From Paractinoplanes atraurantiacus (GTDB lineage: Bacteria; Actinomycetota; Actinomycetes; Mycobacteriales; Micromonosporaceae): a stretch of DNA of 64,000 nucleotides. Location of the stretch: contig NZ_OBDY01000026.1 of assembly GCF_900215205.1 (NCBI RefSeq), positions 93,164 through 157,163 on the forward strand, written 5' to 3'. The stretch's first letter is position 1, and every line of letters begins with the position of its first letter. Of the stretch, positions 21,571 through 30,333 are shown in pieces. The notes below the pieces were generated by a model, which saw nothing but the letters and a program-made list of their open reading frames with translations, made no database searches and was not told the origin of the DNA. Position numbers and translations under genes: made by a program.

Positions 21571-22540
21571 ACAGTGCCGCCAGGGCCGCGTCCGAGGCGG
21601 CCAGGGCATCCCGGTCGAAGGTGCTGCCGGCGGCGACGAGCTCGGCCGCGCCCGTACGGTCGAAAAGCTCCGCGAGCCGGCTTTCGACCTGCTGAGGCGT
21701 ACCGGCGACGGCCGCCGCGACGGCCTGTTCGAGATACTGCTGCTGACGCGGGGTGCGGTCGGCGGTCTTGGCGACGGCCACCGGTTCCAGGGGTGGGAAC
21801 ACTCCGGTGGTACGGCTCCGGGCCATCGCCCACGCCTCCGGAAGAAGCAGATCGGCGGCTTCGGCGGCGGTGTCCGCGACCAGCACGTCAAGGCTGATCG
21901 CCACCCACGGCCGTTCCTGCCGAGCCGAAGGCCGGAACTCGCGCCGGTAGCGGTCCAGCGCCTCCAGCCCGTCACCGCGCAGAATCGGGCCACCCACGAT
22001 CACCGGCAGCCCGAGCGCCGCCGCGATCTCCAGCCCGCTGCCGGTGGCCAGCACGTACATCGGCACCACACCGGCCGGCCGCGGGTGCAGCCCGATCTCC
22101 GAGGTCCCGTCCAGAAACCCGCGCAGCTCCCCCAGGTCGGCGGCGAAGTCCCGCTCGACCTGCCGCAGTGCGCGGCGCACAGGAGCGGTGAACCCCGGCG
22201 ACCGCCCCAGCCCCAGATCAACGCGCCCCGGCGCAAAGGCCGACAACGTGGCGAACTGCTCGGCCACCACAAGCGGCTGGTGATGAGGCAACATGACCCC
22301 AGCCGACCCGACCCGGATCCGGCCCGTCACACCGGCCACGGTGGCCAGCACGACGGCCGGCGCCGACCCCGCGATCCCCGGCACCCCATGATGCTCGGCA
22401 ACCCAGAACCGCCCGTACCCCAGCCGCTCAGCCCGCACCGCCCGCGCAACAGTCCCACGAAGCGCTTCCGCCTCGGTTTCCCCAGCGCGCGTACGGGACC
22501 GGTCGAGGAGCGAAACCTGAAGCCGCGAGTCGATCACCAA
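21545..22540 (-). CDS. Luciferase-like (LLM) flavin monooxygenase
   Basis: 331 aa, the usual length. TIM-barrel features of the bacterial luciferase superfamily are present: RFWVAEHHGVPGIAGSAPAV, RIRVGSAGVMLPHHQPLVVAEQFATL and GRVDLGLGRSPG. The pattern fits the MsnO8-type subfamily. It would use reduced flavin (FMNH2 or F420H2) and oxygen on a small molecule. A start at ATG 22540 fits the family. It converges on the redoxin gene; no flavin reductase is adjacent. Confidence 0.87.
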   Translation of the reverse strand: MVIDSRLQVSLLDRSRTRAGETEAEALRGTVARAVRAERLGYGRFWVAEHHGVPGIAGSAPAVVLATVAGVTGRIRVGSAGVMLPHHQPLVVAEQFATLSAFAPGRVDLGLGRSPGFTAPVRRALRQVERDFAADLGELRGFLDGTSEIGLHPRPAGVVPMYVLATGSGLEIAAALGLPVIVGGPILRGDGLEALDRYRREFRPSARQERPWVAISLDVLVADTAAEAADLLLPEAWAMARSRTTGVFPPLEPVAVAKTADRTPRQQQYLEQAVAAAVAGTPQQVESRLAELFDRTGAAELVAAGSTFDRDALAASDAALAALFRGTGPLG

Positions 22541-22609
22541 AGTTGCAGCGCGCGAGGGCGAGAGCTTGTTCCCCAGGTACTTTGCCCGGCGTGGAGGAGT
22601 CCGCGATCG

Positions 22610-22867
22610 ATGTCGTGCGCGGAGGGCCTCGACGAGATTCGGGCCGACCTGCGGCAGACGGCCGGGGTGAGCACACGCAAGCTGCGGCGGGAGTTGGCGG
22701 CGTTCGAGGCGGTGCTGGCCGATCCGCCCGCGGAGCCGGGGGCGCTCGCGCGGATGGTCGCATGGGAGGGTAACTGGGTGCTCGACGACCCGTCGGACGC
22801 CGCGGCCGCCCGCTTCCTGGGTGAGCTGGCGCAGATGTTGCGCGAGGTCCTGGACGAGGCCGGCTAA
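22610..22867 (+). CDS. Small hypothetical protein, 85 aa
   Basis: Begins MSCAEGLDEIRADLRQTAG at ATG 22610, with GGAGGAG 11 nt upstream. It is acidic and mostly alpha-helical, with no signal peptide, Cys pair or known motif. Codon use is strongly GC3-biased, which supports expression. Its end overlaps the convergent Uma2 gene by 4 nt. I do not recognise the family. Confidence 0.5.
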   Translation: MSCAEGLDEIRADLRQTAGVSTRKLRRELAAFEAVLADPPAEPGALARMVAWEGNWVLDDPSDAAAARFLGELAQMLREVLDEAG

Positions 22868-23424
22868 GGGAGGTCGATCTCGACGGGGAAAGGCGCGGTC
22901 ACCTTCACGACGCCGGTGAAAACCTCGCCGTCGCGGTAGCGGCCGGTGGCGGGGTCGAGAACGTAGGTGTAGACGAGAGGTGCGCCGGTGGCGGCCTGCT
23001 CGACGCGCCAGTAGAACTGGATGCCGGCCTTCGCGTACTGGTCGGCCTTGACGATCCGGTCTGTCGTCTCCGAGCCCGGCGAGACCACCTCGGCCACCAG
23101 AAGCACATGCTCAGGACGGGTCGGAGTGACGTCGATGGTGTCTGCCCGGTACACCGTCACATCCGGGCGCCGGTTATTCAGCGGCACGTCATGGAGCCGG
23201 ACGTCGAAGTCCGTGTCAGCGTTCCAGTCCGGTCCCGCAGCAACATCCAAGGCGTTCGCCAGGAGCCGGGCCAGGCGGTTGTGCCGCTTGGAGGCGCTCG
23301 GACTCACGAGAACCATCCCATCCACGATCTCGATGCCCGCACATTGCTCTTCTGTCCAGGTCGCGTACTGCTCGGCCGTGACTTGCTCGTGCATCCAGGC
23401 TGGCGCGACCATCTCGACAGTCAT
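22864..23424 (-). CDS. Uma2-family (DUF820) PD-(D/E)XK-like endonuclease
   Basis: 186 aa from ATG 23424, chosen for GGAGGT just upstream. Motifs typical of Uma2 proteins: EIVDGMVLVSPSASKRHNRLARLLANAL, the RPDVTVYRAD strand with the catalytic Asp, and LLVAEVVSPGSETTDRIVKADQYAKAGI with Glu and Lys of the nuclease core. These proteins are abundant in actinomycetes and cyanobacteria, and their role is not known. It is single, with no visible partner. Confidence 0.88.
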   Translation of the reverse strand: MTVEMVAPAWMHEQVTAEQYATWTEEQCAGIEIVDGMVLVSPSASKRHNRLARLLANALDVAAGPDWNADTDFDVRLHDVPLNNRRPDVTVYRADTIDVTPTRPEHVLLVAEVVSPGSETTDRIVKADQYAKAGIQFYWRVEQAATGAPLVYTYVLDPATGRYRDGEVFTGVVKVTAPFPVEIDLP

Positions 23425-23478
23425 ACACACCTCCGGAACGCGGTCGAACACCAGCTTCAAAATACCGTGGCGCGGCGA

Positions 23479-23912
23479 TCAAACAGGCTGCCCCGCACCT
23501 GCGGGTTGCCGGGCGCGGCGGAACGGTAGTTCCGAGATGATGACGGCGAGGACGATGAGGGCGCCGCCGGCCAGGGAAGTCATGGTCAGTCGCTCGTCCG
23601 CCAACCGGCCGATCAGGACGGCGCAGACCGGCTCGCCGGCGTAAATGACCGTTGCTCTCGTGGGTGGGACGGAGCGCTGGGCCCAGTTCATCGTGACCTG
23701 GACGACGGCGCTGGCCAGCTCGAGGCCGCCGACGATCGCGGCCACGGTCCACGACGGCGCGGGGAGGGGGCCGCCTGCCCGCGGCCGTACGGCGAAGCAG
23801 AGAACAGCGCACACCGCCAACTGCACACCGTGGCCCGGCGGGCGTCCACCGTGCCGGCCAGCGTGACCACCTCGCCCACGCCCAGACGGATGCGCCGACA
23901 CCCCGGGCCCAC
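23479..23912 (-). pseudogene. Decayed EamA/DMT transporter
   Basis: The last 110 codons of one frame encode the final membrane segments of an EamA transporter (VTMNWAQRSVPPTRATVIYAGEPVCAVLIG, then TSLAGGALIVLAVIISELPF). Just upstream the reading continues in another frame (GEVVTLAGTVDARRATV), so there is a frameshift near 23830. The whole N-terminal EamA repeat is missing. It is a non-functional remnant. Confidence 0.7.
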
Positions 23913-24011
23913 TGAACGGCCTCTTGATCACGGGCATCGCGTATGAACAATTCCTTCAGACCCTCTGCATACCGTCCTCGGTGCATCATTCCCGGTAATT
24001 CAGGAGGATCT

Positions 24012-24446
24012 GTGAACCCGTTCACCAGGCGCGCGACAACCGCGGCGGCCGGATTTGCCATGGCCGTAACCGGATCGCTCTTCGCGGTCGCCTCGCCCGC
24101 CTCGGCGGCCTATGCCTGCCCGGCGCAGCAGGTCTGCTTCTACGAGAACTACAACCGAGAGGGCTCGCCGGCCACGCTGGCCGGCCTGGCCCAGGGTGGC
24201 GGCGGCGTGCGGGTCTTCTCGGACCACAAGTTCCACAACGGCGTGAACCTGAACGACAAGGCGTCGTCAGTCCACAACAACACGAACCAGTGGATCCGGG
24301 TCTACGAGAACACCAACTACTCCGGGCGGGGGCAGTACGTCGAGCCCGGCGCGTGGAGCAACTTCACCGGCGGCGACGTCCGCAACGACAAGGCCTCCTC
24401 GGCCCAGTTCGTGGAGGAGCCCTGCTTCCCGGGTCAGTGGTGCTGA
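24012..24446 (+). CDS. Secreted peptidase inhibitor I36-like protein
   Basis: 144 aa from GTG 24012 behind AGGAGG (24002-24007). A signal peptide ends near SPASA, leaving a mature protein of about 110 aa starting YACPAQQVCFYENYN. It has the beta/gamma-crystallin-like pattern of family I36 (SMPI-like): CPxxxVCFYE, NDKASSVHNN, a second VYENTNYSGRGQYVEPG motif, and a final Cys pair. Likely a stable extracellular inhibitor of metalloproteases or a related surface protein. Monocistronic. Confidence 0.88.
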   Translation: MNPFTRRATTAAAGFAMAVTGSLFAVASPASAAYACPAQQVCFYENYNREGSPATLAGLAQGGGGVRVFSDHKFHNGVNLNDKASSVHNNTNQWIRVYENTNYSGRGQYVEPGAWSNFTGGDVRNDKASSAQFVEEPCFPGQWC

Positions 24447-24485
24447 GGTTCTAGCACTAACTGAGGTTGGTTATAGGGTTGGGGT

Positions 24486-25136
24486 GTGACGACTCCGGAA
24501 GACCTGCGTGACCTCGACGCCGTGGCCAGCCTGGCCGATCCGGTGCGGCGGCGGGCGTACGAAACGGTCGCCGCGGCCGGCGGCGGGGCGGTCGGGCGGG
24601 ACGAGGTCGCCCAGGCGCTCGGAGCGGGGCGCACCCTGGCCGCGTTCCACCTGGACAAGCTGGTGGCGGCCGGGCTTCTCGAGGTCTCGTACGCCCGGCG
24701 CTCGGGCCGCACCGGTCCCGGCGCCGGGCGTCCCGCGAAGCTGTATCGGCTCGCCGAGGGCGAGCACGCGGTCAGTGTGCCGCCGCGGGCCTATCGCGCC
24801 GCCGCCGAGTTGCTCGCCGAGGCCTTGGAGCAGAGCGGGGCCGAGGAGGCCTTGTACGAGGTCGCGCGGCGGCACGGGTCCGGCGGGCCGGCCCGCTCCG
24901 ATGTCAGCGAGCTGCTGACCGAGCACGGCTACGCGCCGGCGGCGGAGGGCCCGGAGCGCATCGTTCTGCGCAACTGCCCGTTCCATCGGCTGGCCGAGCA
25001 GTTCCCGCCGCTGATCTGCGGGATGAACCTGGCAATGGTCGACGGCCTGCTGACCGGGTCGGGGCTGGAGGGCGAGTGGGCGGCCCGGATGGACGCCGCC
25101 CCCGGCCGGTGCTGCGTGACCATCTCTAAAAAGTAA
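24486..25136 (+). CDS. SufR-like ArsR/DeoR-type regulator with Cys cluster
   Basis: 216 aa from GTG 24486. An N-terminal winged helix (LADPVRRRAYETV, GRDEVAQALGAGRTLAAFHLDKLVAAGLL) is followed by a dimerisation region. The C-terminal part has NCPFHRLAEQFPPLICGMNL and PGRCCV. These four Cys resemble the Fe-S-binding cluster of SufR-type repressors. It may sense iron-sulfur status or redox. No suf genes are nearby. The next gene (DUF3291) lies 40 bp downstream on the same strand and may be cotranscribed or controlled by it. Confidence 0.8.
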   Translation: MTTPEDLRDLDAVASLADPVRRRAYETVAAAGGGAVGRDEVAQALGAGRTLAAFHLDKLVAAGLLEVSYARRSGRTGPGAGRPAKLYRLAEGEHAVSVPPRAYRAAAELLAEALEQSGAEEALYEVARRHGSGGPARSDVSELLTEHGYAPAAEGPERIVLRNCPFHRLAEQFPPLICGMNLAMVDGLLTGSGLEGEWAARMDAAPGRCCVTISKK

Positions 25137-25141
25137 TCCCG

Positions 25142-25170
25142 TTGACTTTAGACTCACTGCCTGATGAGGT
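25142..25170 (+). promoter_or_regulatory. Candidate promoter of DUF3291 gene
   Basis: TTGACT at 25142-25147, then 17 nt, then TGAGGT at 25165-25170, followed closely by the ATG at 25177. The match to a sigma-70 promoter is moderate and the transcript would be leaderless or nearly so. Confidence 0.35.
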
Positions 25171-25176
25171 AGGGGC

Positions 25177-25638
25177 ATGGACGCCTTTCACCTGGCCCAG
25201 ATCAACTCCGCCCGGCTTCGCGCCCCACTGACCGACCCTTCGATGGCCGAGTTCGTCGAGGGCCTCACCCTGATGAACCAGCTCGCCGACCGCTCACCCG
25301 GCTTCGTGTGGCGCCTCGAGGGCGAGAACGGCGACGGCACCATCGCCCGGCCCGACGACCCGAGCCGCATCTACACGCTTTCGGTCTGGGAAACCCCGGA
25401 GCATTTGCGGGCGTACGCCTATCAGTCCGAACACCTCGACTATCTGCGCCGCCGCCGAGAGTGGTTCCATCCCAACGGCACCGAGGCCGCCCTGGTCCTG
25501 TGGTGGATCCCGGCCGGCACGATCCCGACCATGCGCCAGGGCATCTCCCGGCTGGGCCGGCTGCGGGCCGGCGGCCCCACCCCGGACGCGTTCACCTTCC
25601 GTCAGATGTTCCCCGCGCCGGAGCCCGCGGCGCGGTGA
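25177..25638 (+). CDS. DUF3291 protein
   Basis: 153 aa. It opens with FHLAQINSARLRAPLTDPSMAEF and contains SPGFVWRLEGENGDGT, SVWETPEHLRAYAYQSEHLDYLRRRREWF and LVLWWIPAGTIPT, the conserved blocks of DUF3291 (dimeric alpha/beta-barrel, ABM-like fold). Members are often called monooxygenase-like, but activity is not established. It lies 40 bp after the SufR-like regulator and overlaps the convergent receiver gene by 47 nt. Confidence 0.85.
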   Translation: MDAFHLAQINSARLRAPLTDPSMAEFVEGLTLMNQLADRSPGFVWRLEGENGDGTIARPDDPSRIYTLSVWETPEHLRAYAYQSEHLDYLRRRREWFHPNGTEAALVLWWIPAGTIPTMRQGISRLGRLRAGGPTPDAFTFRQMFPAPEPAAR

Positions 25639-26002
25639 GCACCATGCGGATCGCGCTCTCCAGCACGTCCGCGTTGACCGGCTTCTCCAGGTAGGGCGCC
25701 TGAGGCTGCACCAGGCCCATGGCCAGCGCGATGTTGCGCGGCACGCCCGTCGCGAAGATCACCTTGATGTGCGGATGGGCGGCGGTGACCCGGCGGGCCA
25801 GGTTGCCGTTGAGATCGCCGGGCAGGGACAGGTCGGCCACCAGCACGTCGATGTCGCCGTGCTCCTGACACAGCGCGACGGCCGTGTCCCCTTCGCCGGC
25901 GGCCAGCACACGGAAGCCACGGGCTTGCAGCATGTGCGCCATCGCGGCAAGCACATCCGGATCGTCGTCGACGACCAGAACTCCCGGTTTGTACCCCGAC
26001 AT
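25592..26002 (-). CDS. Stand-alone response regulator receiver protein
   Basis: 136 aa consisting of one CheY-like receiver domain. The acidic pocket is VVDDDPD, phospho-acceptor Asp57 sits in LVADLSLPGD, Thr in FATGVP, and Lys in YLEKPV. No output domain follows. It resembles receivers fused to or partnered with hybrid kinases (FixJ/CheY-like single domains). The window's only histidine kinase (9473-10630) is of the NarL-partner type and distant, so no partner can be named. Confidence 0.88.
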   Translation of the reverse strand: MSGYKPGVLVVDDDPDVLAAMAHMLQARGFRVLAAGEGDTAVALCQEHGDIDVLVADLSLPGDLNGNLARRVTAAHPHIKVIFATGVPRNIALAMGLVQPQAPYLEKPVNADVLESAIRMVLTAPRAPARGTSDGR

Positions 26003-26494
26003 ACCTTCACGCTAGCCGGAGAGCGCCCACCGGCGTACGGAAAAGGCCCCGCCGGGCGACGCCGCCCGGACCGTCAGCAGATCACGTCGAGAAGGAGCAG
26101 CCGAGATCCGTCCGACCGTCGCCACCCACTGGGCACACAGCCCACCTCCCCGCCGGCCGGCGGCTCCCGCGGCGAACGTCCGCAGACGCGGCCCGACCCT
26201 CCGCAACCAGGCCTCACGGCCAGCAGCACCCGAATACCATTCGAGCAGCCGCTCACCGGCCCGCGCCCATCCCCTCGGCGCCGGCCGGCGCGAGCTCACC
26301 GCACTTCTCCCACCGCCGCCCCCGGTCGCCCCGAAGCTCACGACTGGTGACGCGGGTCCGTGTCCGGCCGAGCGCGCTCGGCCGGCACCAACTCCGCCAT
26401 CGCCGGGCCAAAACCCTCTGAGCGGTGATGGAGCTGAGGTAATCGAGGATGTTCGACTGCCAAGGGCCGGGTCACCCACCGGGGCGACCCGGCC
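26003..26494. other. Intergenic region without a supportable gene
   Basis: Nearly 500 bp. The open frames on the minus strand have low-complexity Gly/Arg/Ala composition and no family resemblance, and no ribosome binding site supports them. I see no RNA gene or repeat. Confidence 0.5.
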
Positions 26495-26695
26495 TCACCG
26501 GTCGAACTCGCCGGCGCGGACGCCGTCGAGGAAGTCCTTCCAGCCAGCGGTTCCGAAGTGGAGCGTCTCCTGCTGAGGATCTTTCGAGTCTCGCAGGTAC
26601 ACCTGGTCGGCGGTGGTCGCGACGAGAACGCAGTTGTCGCCGCCGCTTCGTGTGCTCTTATGCCACGACAACGCGGCGTGAGTCTCGTCGGACAT
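26495..26695 (-). CDS. DUF397 protein
   Basis: 66 aa from ATG 26695 with GGAG 5 nt upstream. The diagnostic DUF397 blocks are present: LSWHKSTRSGGDNCVLVA, VYLRDSKDP and AGWKDFLDGVRAGEFD. DUF397 proteins are small actinomycete proteins that pair with XRE-type HTH/DUF5753 regulators (BldB/WhiJ-like circuits). A broken regulator of that kind lies upstream at 26906-27290 on the same strand, so this copy may have lost its partner. Confidence 0.87.
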   Translation of the reverse strand: MSDETHAALSWHKSTRSGGDNCVLVATTADQVYLRDSKDPQQETLHFGTAGWKDFLDGVRAGEFDR

Positions 26696-26905
26696 CTGCA
26701 CTCCATCCGGTCAGGCTATGCCGGCGGGCGCCAGGCCCCGCTCAACAAGCCTTACGCCAAGGCGCCTGCCGCTGACTATAAGTGACATAGACGCCCAGCA
26801 CTACCCAGGCGTCGCTCGGCGGCCTGGCCTGACCCACTTCTGGCACTTCGTCGCCCCCGGGGCGCCTCCTTCTCGCGGTATGCCCGACGTGTCGTCCTCA
26901 ACTGG

Positions 26906-27290
26906 TCAAATAGTGATCCCGAACCCGCCTTCGCGGTAGATGCTCAACACCGCGTTGATCGCGTCCGCCGCTTTGTGGGGCGGGGTAGCCGCTCTTTCCA
27001 TATCCTGGAAATGCCGGAGATATGGTTCTGTTCGTTCGGGATTTTCATAATAAAGTAGGCTTCCCTCAGCGTTTTCGAGGTAAAGCAGATTGTCGTCCGA
27101 GGGCTCGTCGAACTCGAGCACCGCGAACTGCCCTCCCATCGCTCGGTACGCGCCCGATCTGAAGGGCATGAACTGCACCGTCACGTTCGGGTGCTTGATG
27201 ACGTCGAGCATGTCCTCCATTTGGCGGATCATCACCGAGGCGTGAGTGGCCCCGTGGCCCGACTCAGCGCGCGTTATGCGCGAGCAACTG
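26906..27290 (-). pseudogene. Broken HTH/DUF5753 regulator, C-terminal part
   Basis: An open frame encodes the C-terminal half of DUF5753: VMIRQMEDMLDVIKHPNVTV, QFMPFRSGAYRAMGGQFAVL, and DNLLYLENAEGSLLYY. Just upstream the protein continues in another frame (EFQLLAHNAR, then RAESGHGATHAS), so there is a frameshift at about 27264. The N-terminal HTH cannot be found. It is a decayed partner of the DUF397 gene at 26495. Confidence 0.65.
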
Positions 27291-27766
27291 GAATTCCTTG
27301 TCGCGAGGTCGGCGATGCCAAACGTGACCTTGCAAGTTCTGCGCGGTGGGAGCTTTCACGCTGCTCTCCTTCTCCGACGGACCCGTTGAAGACCTTGCCC
27401 ATGTCGAGACCCCGCTGGGCTTGATCTGGCACAAGGATGATGGCGCGGCTCGCTGCAAAGCGCTTTTGCGGATCTCAGCGAGATCGCAGCTGCGGAAGCC
27501 GCCACAACAATCGCCCGACGACTCATAGGCATGACGAACCTCTCCGCTCCGGCCACGGCCTGGTCTAGTCTGGTCTGCCGCCATTAGGGCTGTCGGCCGG
27601 CTGGAGACGCTCGATCGCTTCCCGCTGCTGCATTTAGGCGTCAACGCAGTGACTGTCCTGGAGCTGGACCATGGGCGCGGCTACGAAACTGGCTGTGCTG
27701 TGAACGAAAGCGCGTCGTGGAGGGACCAACAAAGCAAGAGAGTCCCTCACGAAGAAGGAGCGCGCT
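27291..27766. other. Decayed or non-coding stretch
   Basis: About 475 bp lacking the genome's usual codon bias. Short frames on the minus strand (for example one with SRRAIVVAASAAAISLRSAKAL) may be remnants of the broken regulator or another lost gene. GAAGAAGGAG at 27751-27760 is the ribosome binding site of the next gene. Confidence 0.4.
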
Positions 27767-28399
27767 ATGCATCGTCAACTTCATCGGCTCGGGTGGGCCC
27801 TGCTGTTCGGGCTCGTCATCGGTCTGGTCAACGCCGTTCCCGGGGCGGCGGCGCCGTCGGCTGTTCGCTGCGAAGGGGCCGTCGTGCGCAGTGTCGACGT
27901 CGCTCGGCCGGGGGCGCTGCCTCGCCTCTGCGTGGCTGTGGGTGGGGTCGTGCGGCTGGTGAACATCGGGCCGGGATCGCTCTCCGCGCAGCCGGCGGGG
28001 GCGGTCGACTGCTTCTATGCGGGCGGCACCTACCAGTGCCGGCTGATCCGGGCCGGCACTGTGCGCTTCGTTCTGGCGCCCGAAGGGCGGCAGCTGACCG
28101 TCACGGTGCCGGCGGCCGTGCCGGGGCAGCCCTCGACGGCTTGTGCGCCGGCCGGGTCGGTGGTCGACCTCGACACCAACGACGAGCTGGGGTGGTGGGC
28201 GCCCTGCCTGCGACTCGGCGCGACCCTGCGGATCGTCAACCTGGGGCCCGGCCTGCTCGCCCGGGCGCCGGCCGATGCGGTGAGCTGCTACTACGAGGCC
28301 GGGATTCACACGTGCCAGTTCCGGCTGGCGGCCAGTGTCACGTTCACGGCCACCCGCGACACGGCCACCCGCACGGTGACGGCGGTGGCCGTTCGGTAG
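27767..28399 (+). CDS. Secreted protein with two Cys-rich repeat domains
   Basis: 210 aa from ATG 27767 behind GAAGAAGGAG. A signal peptide ends near PGAAA. Two related beta-rich domains of about 80 residues follow. Each has a first Cys, a second Cys in RLCVAVGG or CLRLGA, the core VRLVNIGPG or LRIVNLGPG, and a second pair of Cys around a YxxGxxxC motif. The same domain occurs once in the lipoprotein at 29677. The fold recalls small cupredoxin-like or Ig-like surface domains, but I do not recognise the family. It lies 25 bp upstream of the Ser/Thr kinase gene. Confidence 0.7.
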   Translation: MHRQLHRLGWALLFGLVIGLVNAVPGAAAPSAVRCEGAVVRSVDVARPGALPRLCVAVGGVVRLVNIGPGSLSAQPAGAVDCFYAGGTYQCRLIRAGTVRFVLAPEGRQLTVTVPAAVPGQPSTACAPAGSVVDLDTNDELGWWAPCLRLGATLRIVNLGPGLLARAPADAVSCYYEAGIHTCQFRLAASVTFTATRDTATRTVTAVAVR

Positions 28400-28424
28400 A
28401 GCGGCGGGTGTCTATGGTCGAACC

Positions 28425-29696
28425 ATGACCGGCCCGCGGCAGCTGGGCGCCTACCGCGTCGAGAGGTTGCTCGGTGCCGGGTCGTTCGCGACCGTCTGGC
28501 TCGGCTACGACCCGGCACTGGACGCCCATGTCGCCATCAAGGTGCTGGCCGACAACTGGAGCCACGACCTGCGCGTCCGGGAACGCTTCGAGCAGGAGGC
28601 GCGGATGCTGTGGCGGCTGGCCGACGACCGGGTGGTCCGGGTGCACGCGGTGGGCGTGCTTCCGGACGGCCGCCCGTACTCGGTCATGGATTTCGCCGAA
28701 GGCGGCAGCCTGCGTGACCGTCTCGCCCGGGGTGACCTGCCGCCGGGCGAGGCCCTCCGGGTGCTGCGGGAGATCGCGGAGGGCGTGGCGGTGTTGCACC
28801 GCCACCGGATCGTGCACCGCGATCTGACGCCGGGCAACATCCTGTTCCGGGGCGACCGGGTCCTGATCGCCGACCTCGGCCTGGCCAAGGCGCTCGCGGC
28901 GGCCTCGGGGCTGACCGCCCGGGCCGGGACCCCCGGTTACATGGCGCCCGAGCAGGAGAGCCCGTCGGCCGTCGTGGACACCACGGCCGACGTGTACGCC
29001 CTGGGGCAGCTCGGACGGCGGCTGCGGGTGCCGGCCCGGCTGGCGCCGGTGCTGCGGCGGGCGACGGCGCGGGATCCGGGCCGTCGCTATCGGGACGCCG
29101 CGGCTTTCGGAGCGGCGATTGACCAGGTTGTACGAACCAGAGCCGCACCCGGTCCGATCCGGCGCGCGGGATGTCTGGCGGCGGCGGGCGCGGTGCTGGT
29201 GGCCGTGCCGTCGGCCGGGGTGCTTCCCGAAGGGCCACGGACCGCCGCCGACCGCACGGGACAGGTCACGGTCACCCTGCCGGAGGGGTGGCGCGGTCTG
29301 GGGTCGGGGTGGGCCGGCCGCTTCGACGCCGAAGGACGCCCGGCGCCCGCGCTCGTGGTCTCCCCCGATCCTGAGGCCTGGCCCACGGATCCGGCCATGC
29401 CGGGCGCGTTCGTCGGCCTGACCCGGGGCATGGCGGCGGTCACCGCGCCCGATTTCGTCGCCGGCCGCCCGCACGCGCGCTGCACGCCGTCACCGCCGCG
29501 CCGCAGCCGGCAGGGCGGCATCGACTGGGTGGTGGCCCGATTCACCTGCGCCACCGGAAAGCACGTGATCATCGAGGCGGCGGGGCCGGCCGCCGGCACT
29601 TTGGTGTACGTGCAACTCGCGCCCCCGGCCGGGGCCGCCGACCGCGACGTCGACGCGTTCCTCGCCGGGGTGAGAGTCACCGGATCACGACGGTGA
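28425..29696 (+). CDS. Ser/Thr protein kinase with extracellular sensor
   Basis: 423 aa. The kinase domain (about 8-225) is compact: GAGSFATVW, Lys39, a catalytic loop reading HRDLTPGNIL (Thr in place of the usual Lys), and DLG (150-152) in place of DFG, then APE. A membrane segment (about 250-270) leads to an external domain of about 150 residues starting QVTVTLPEGWRGLGSG with two Cys. Activity is likely but reduced Lys/Phe conservation is notable. It follows the secreted repeat protein by 25 bp and overlaps the convergent lipoprotein gene by 20 nt. Confidence 0.8.
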   Translation: MTGPRQLGAYRVERLLGAGSFATVWLGYDPALDAHVAIKVLADNWSHDLRVRERFEQEARMLWRLADDRVVRVHAVGVLPDGRPYSVMDFAEGGSLRDRLARGDLPPGEALRVLREIAEGVAVLHRHRIVHRDLTPGNILFRGDRVLIADLGLAKALAAASGLTARAGTPGYMAPEQESPSAVVDTTADVYALGQLGRRLRVPARLAPVLRRATARDPGRRYRDAAAFGAAIDQVVRTRAAPGPIRRAGCLAAAGAVLVAVPSAGVLPEGPRTAADRTGQVTVTLPEGWRGLGSGWAGRFDAEGRPAPALVVSPDPEAWPTDPAMPGAFVGLTRGMAAVTAPDFVAGRPHARCTPSPPRRSRQGGIDWVVARFTCATGKHVIIEAAGPAAGTLVYVQLAPPAGAADRDVDAFLAGVRVTGSRR

Positions 29697-30333
29697 CGTC
29701 GTGGGCGTCGTCCGCCTGCGGGATCGTCACCACGACCGTGCCGGTGCGCACGAAGCGGATCTCGACGATGCCCGCCTCGTAGTTCTGGTCGACCAGGTCC
29801 GGCGAGTCCGTGGTGACCTCGCCGGGCCCGATGTCCTCGATGCGCAGCACCGCTCCGACGGAGAGGCACAGCGCCGGCACGAGGGCGAGCTCGTCGGTGG
29901 TCAGGTCGATGGTGTGAACGACCGCGCCCTCGCAGGAGGACGAGGACAGCGGAGGTGTCGTCGCCGGCCGAGGGCTCGGGGTTCGGGTGGTCCGCGGCAC
30001 GGGCGGCGGCTGGGAGCTGGCGCGCCGGGGCGACGCCGAGGACGAAGTGACCGCCGATGCCGGACTCGGTGGTGTGCTTCGCGGCCCGGCGCTCGCGGAA
30101 GGAGAGACGGCGACGACTGCGGTCCGGGTGGGAGCCGCGGCTTCGACCGGCAGCGGCGACACCGCCGGCTCAGCCGAACACCCGGCCACGGCCACAGCCA
30201 GCGAAACCAGGCACCCGGCCACGACCACGACCGGCGAAGCCAAGCGCCCCACCTCAGCCACCGAAGCCAGACGCACCGCCACAGCCAGCGAAGCCCGACT
30301 CCTCGCCACGGCCGGCCATGACGGGCGGCTCAT
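29677..30333 (-). CDS. Lipoprotein carrying the same repeat domain
   Basis: 218 aa from ATG 30333, overlapping the sigma-factor stop (ATGA). The N-terminus has a hydrophobic stretch and a lipobox VAGC, followed by about 80 residues of Ser/Pro/Thr/Ala-rich linker. The last 85 residues are one copy of the domain seen twice in the protein at 27767: CEGAVVHTIDL, ALCLSVGAVLRIEDIGPG, then YEAGI. The first Cys pair is kept and the second lost. It is probably anchored outside the membrane and acts with the sigma factor and kinase. Function unknown. Confidence 0.7.
   Translation of the reverse strand: MSRPSWPAVARSRASLAVAVRLASVAEVGRLASPVVVVAGCLVSLAVAVAGCSAEPAVSPLPVEAAAPTRTAVVAVSPSASAGPRSTPPSPASAVTSSSASPRRASSQPPPVPRTTRTPSPRPATTPPLSSSSCEGAVVHTIDLTTDELALVPALCLSVGAVLRIEDIGPGEVTTDSPDLVDQNYEAGIVEIRFVRTGTVVVTIPQADDAHDVTVVIR

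Noticed and set aside
26012..26479. 155-codon minus-strand frame after the receiver gene
   Set aside because: Gly/Arg/Ala low complexity, no ribosome binding site, no recognisable family.
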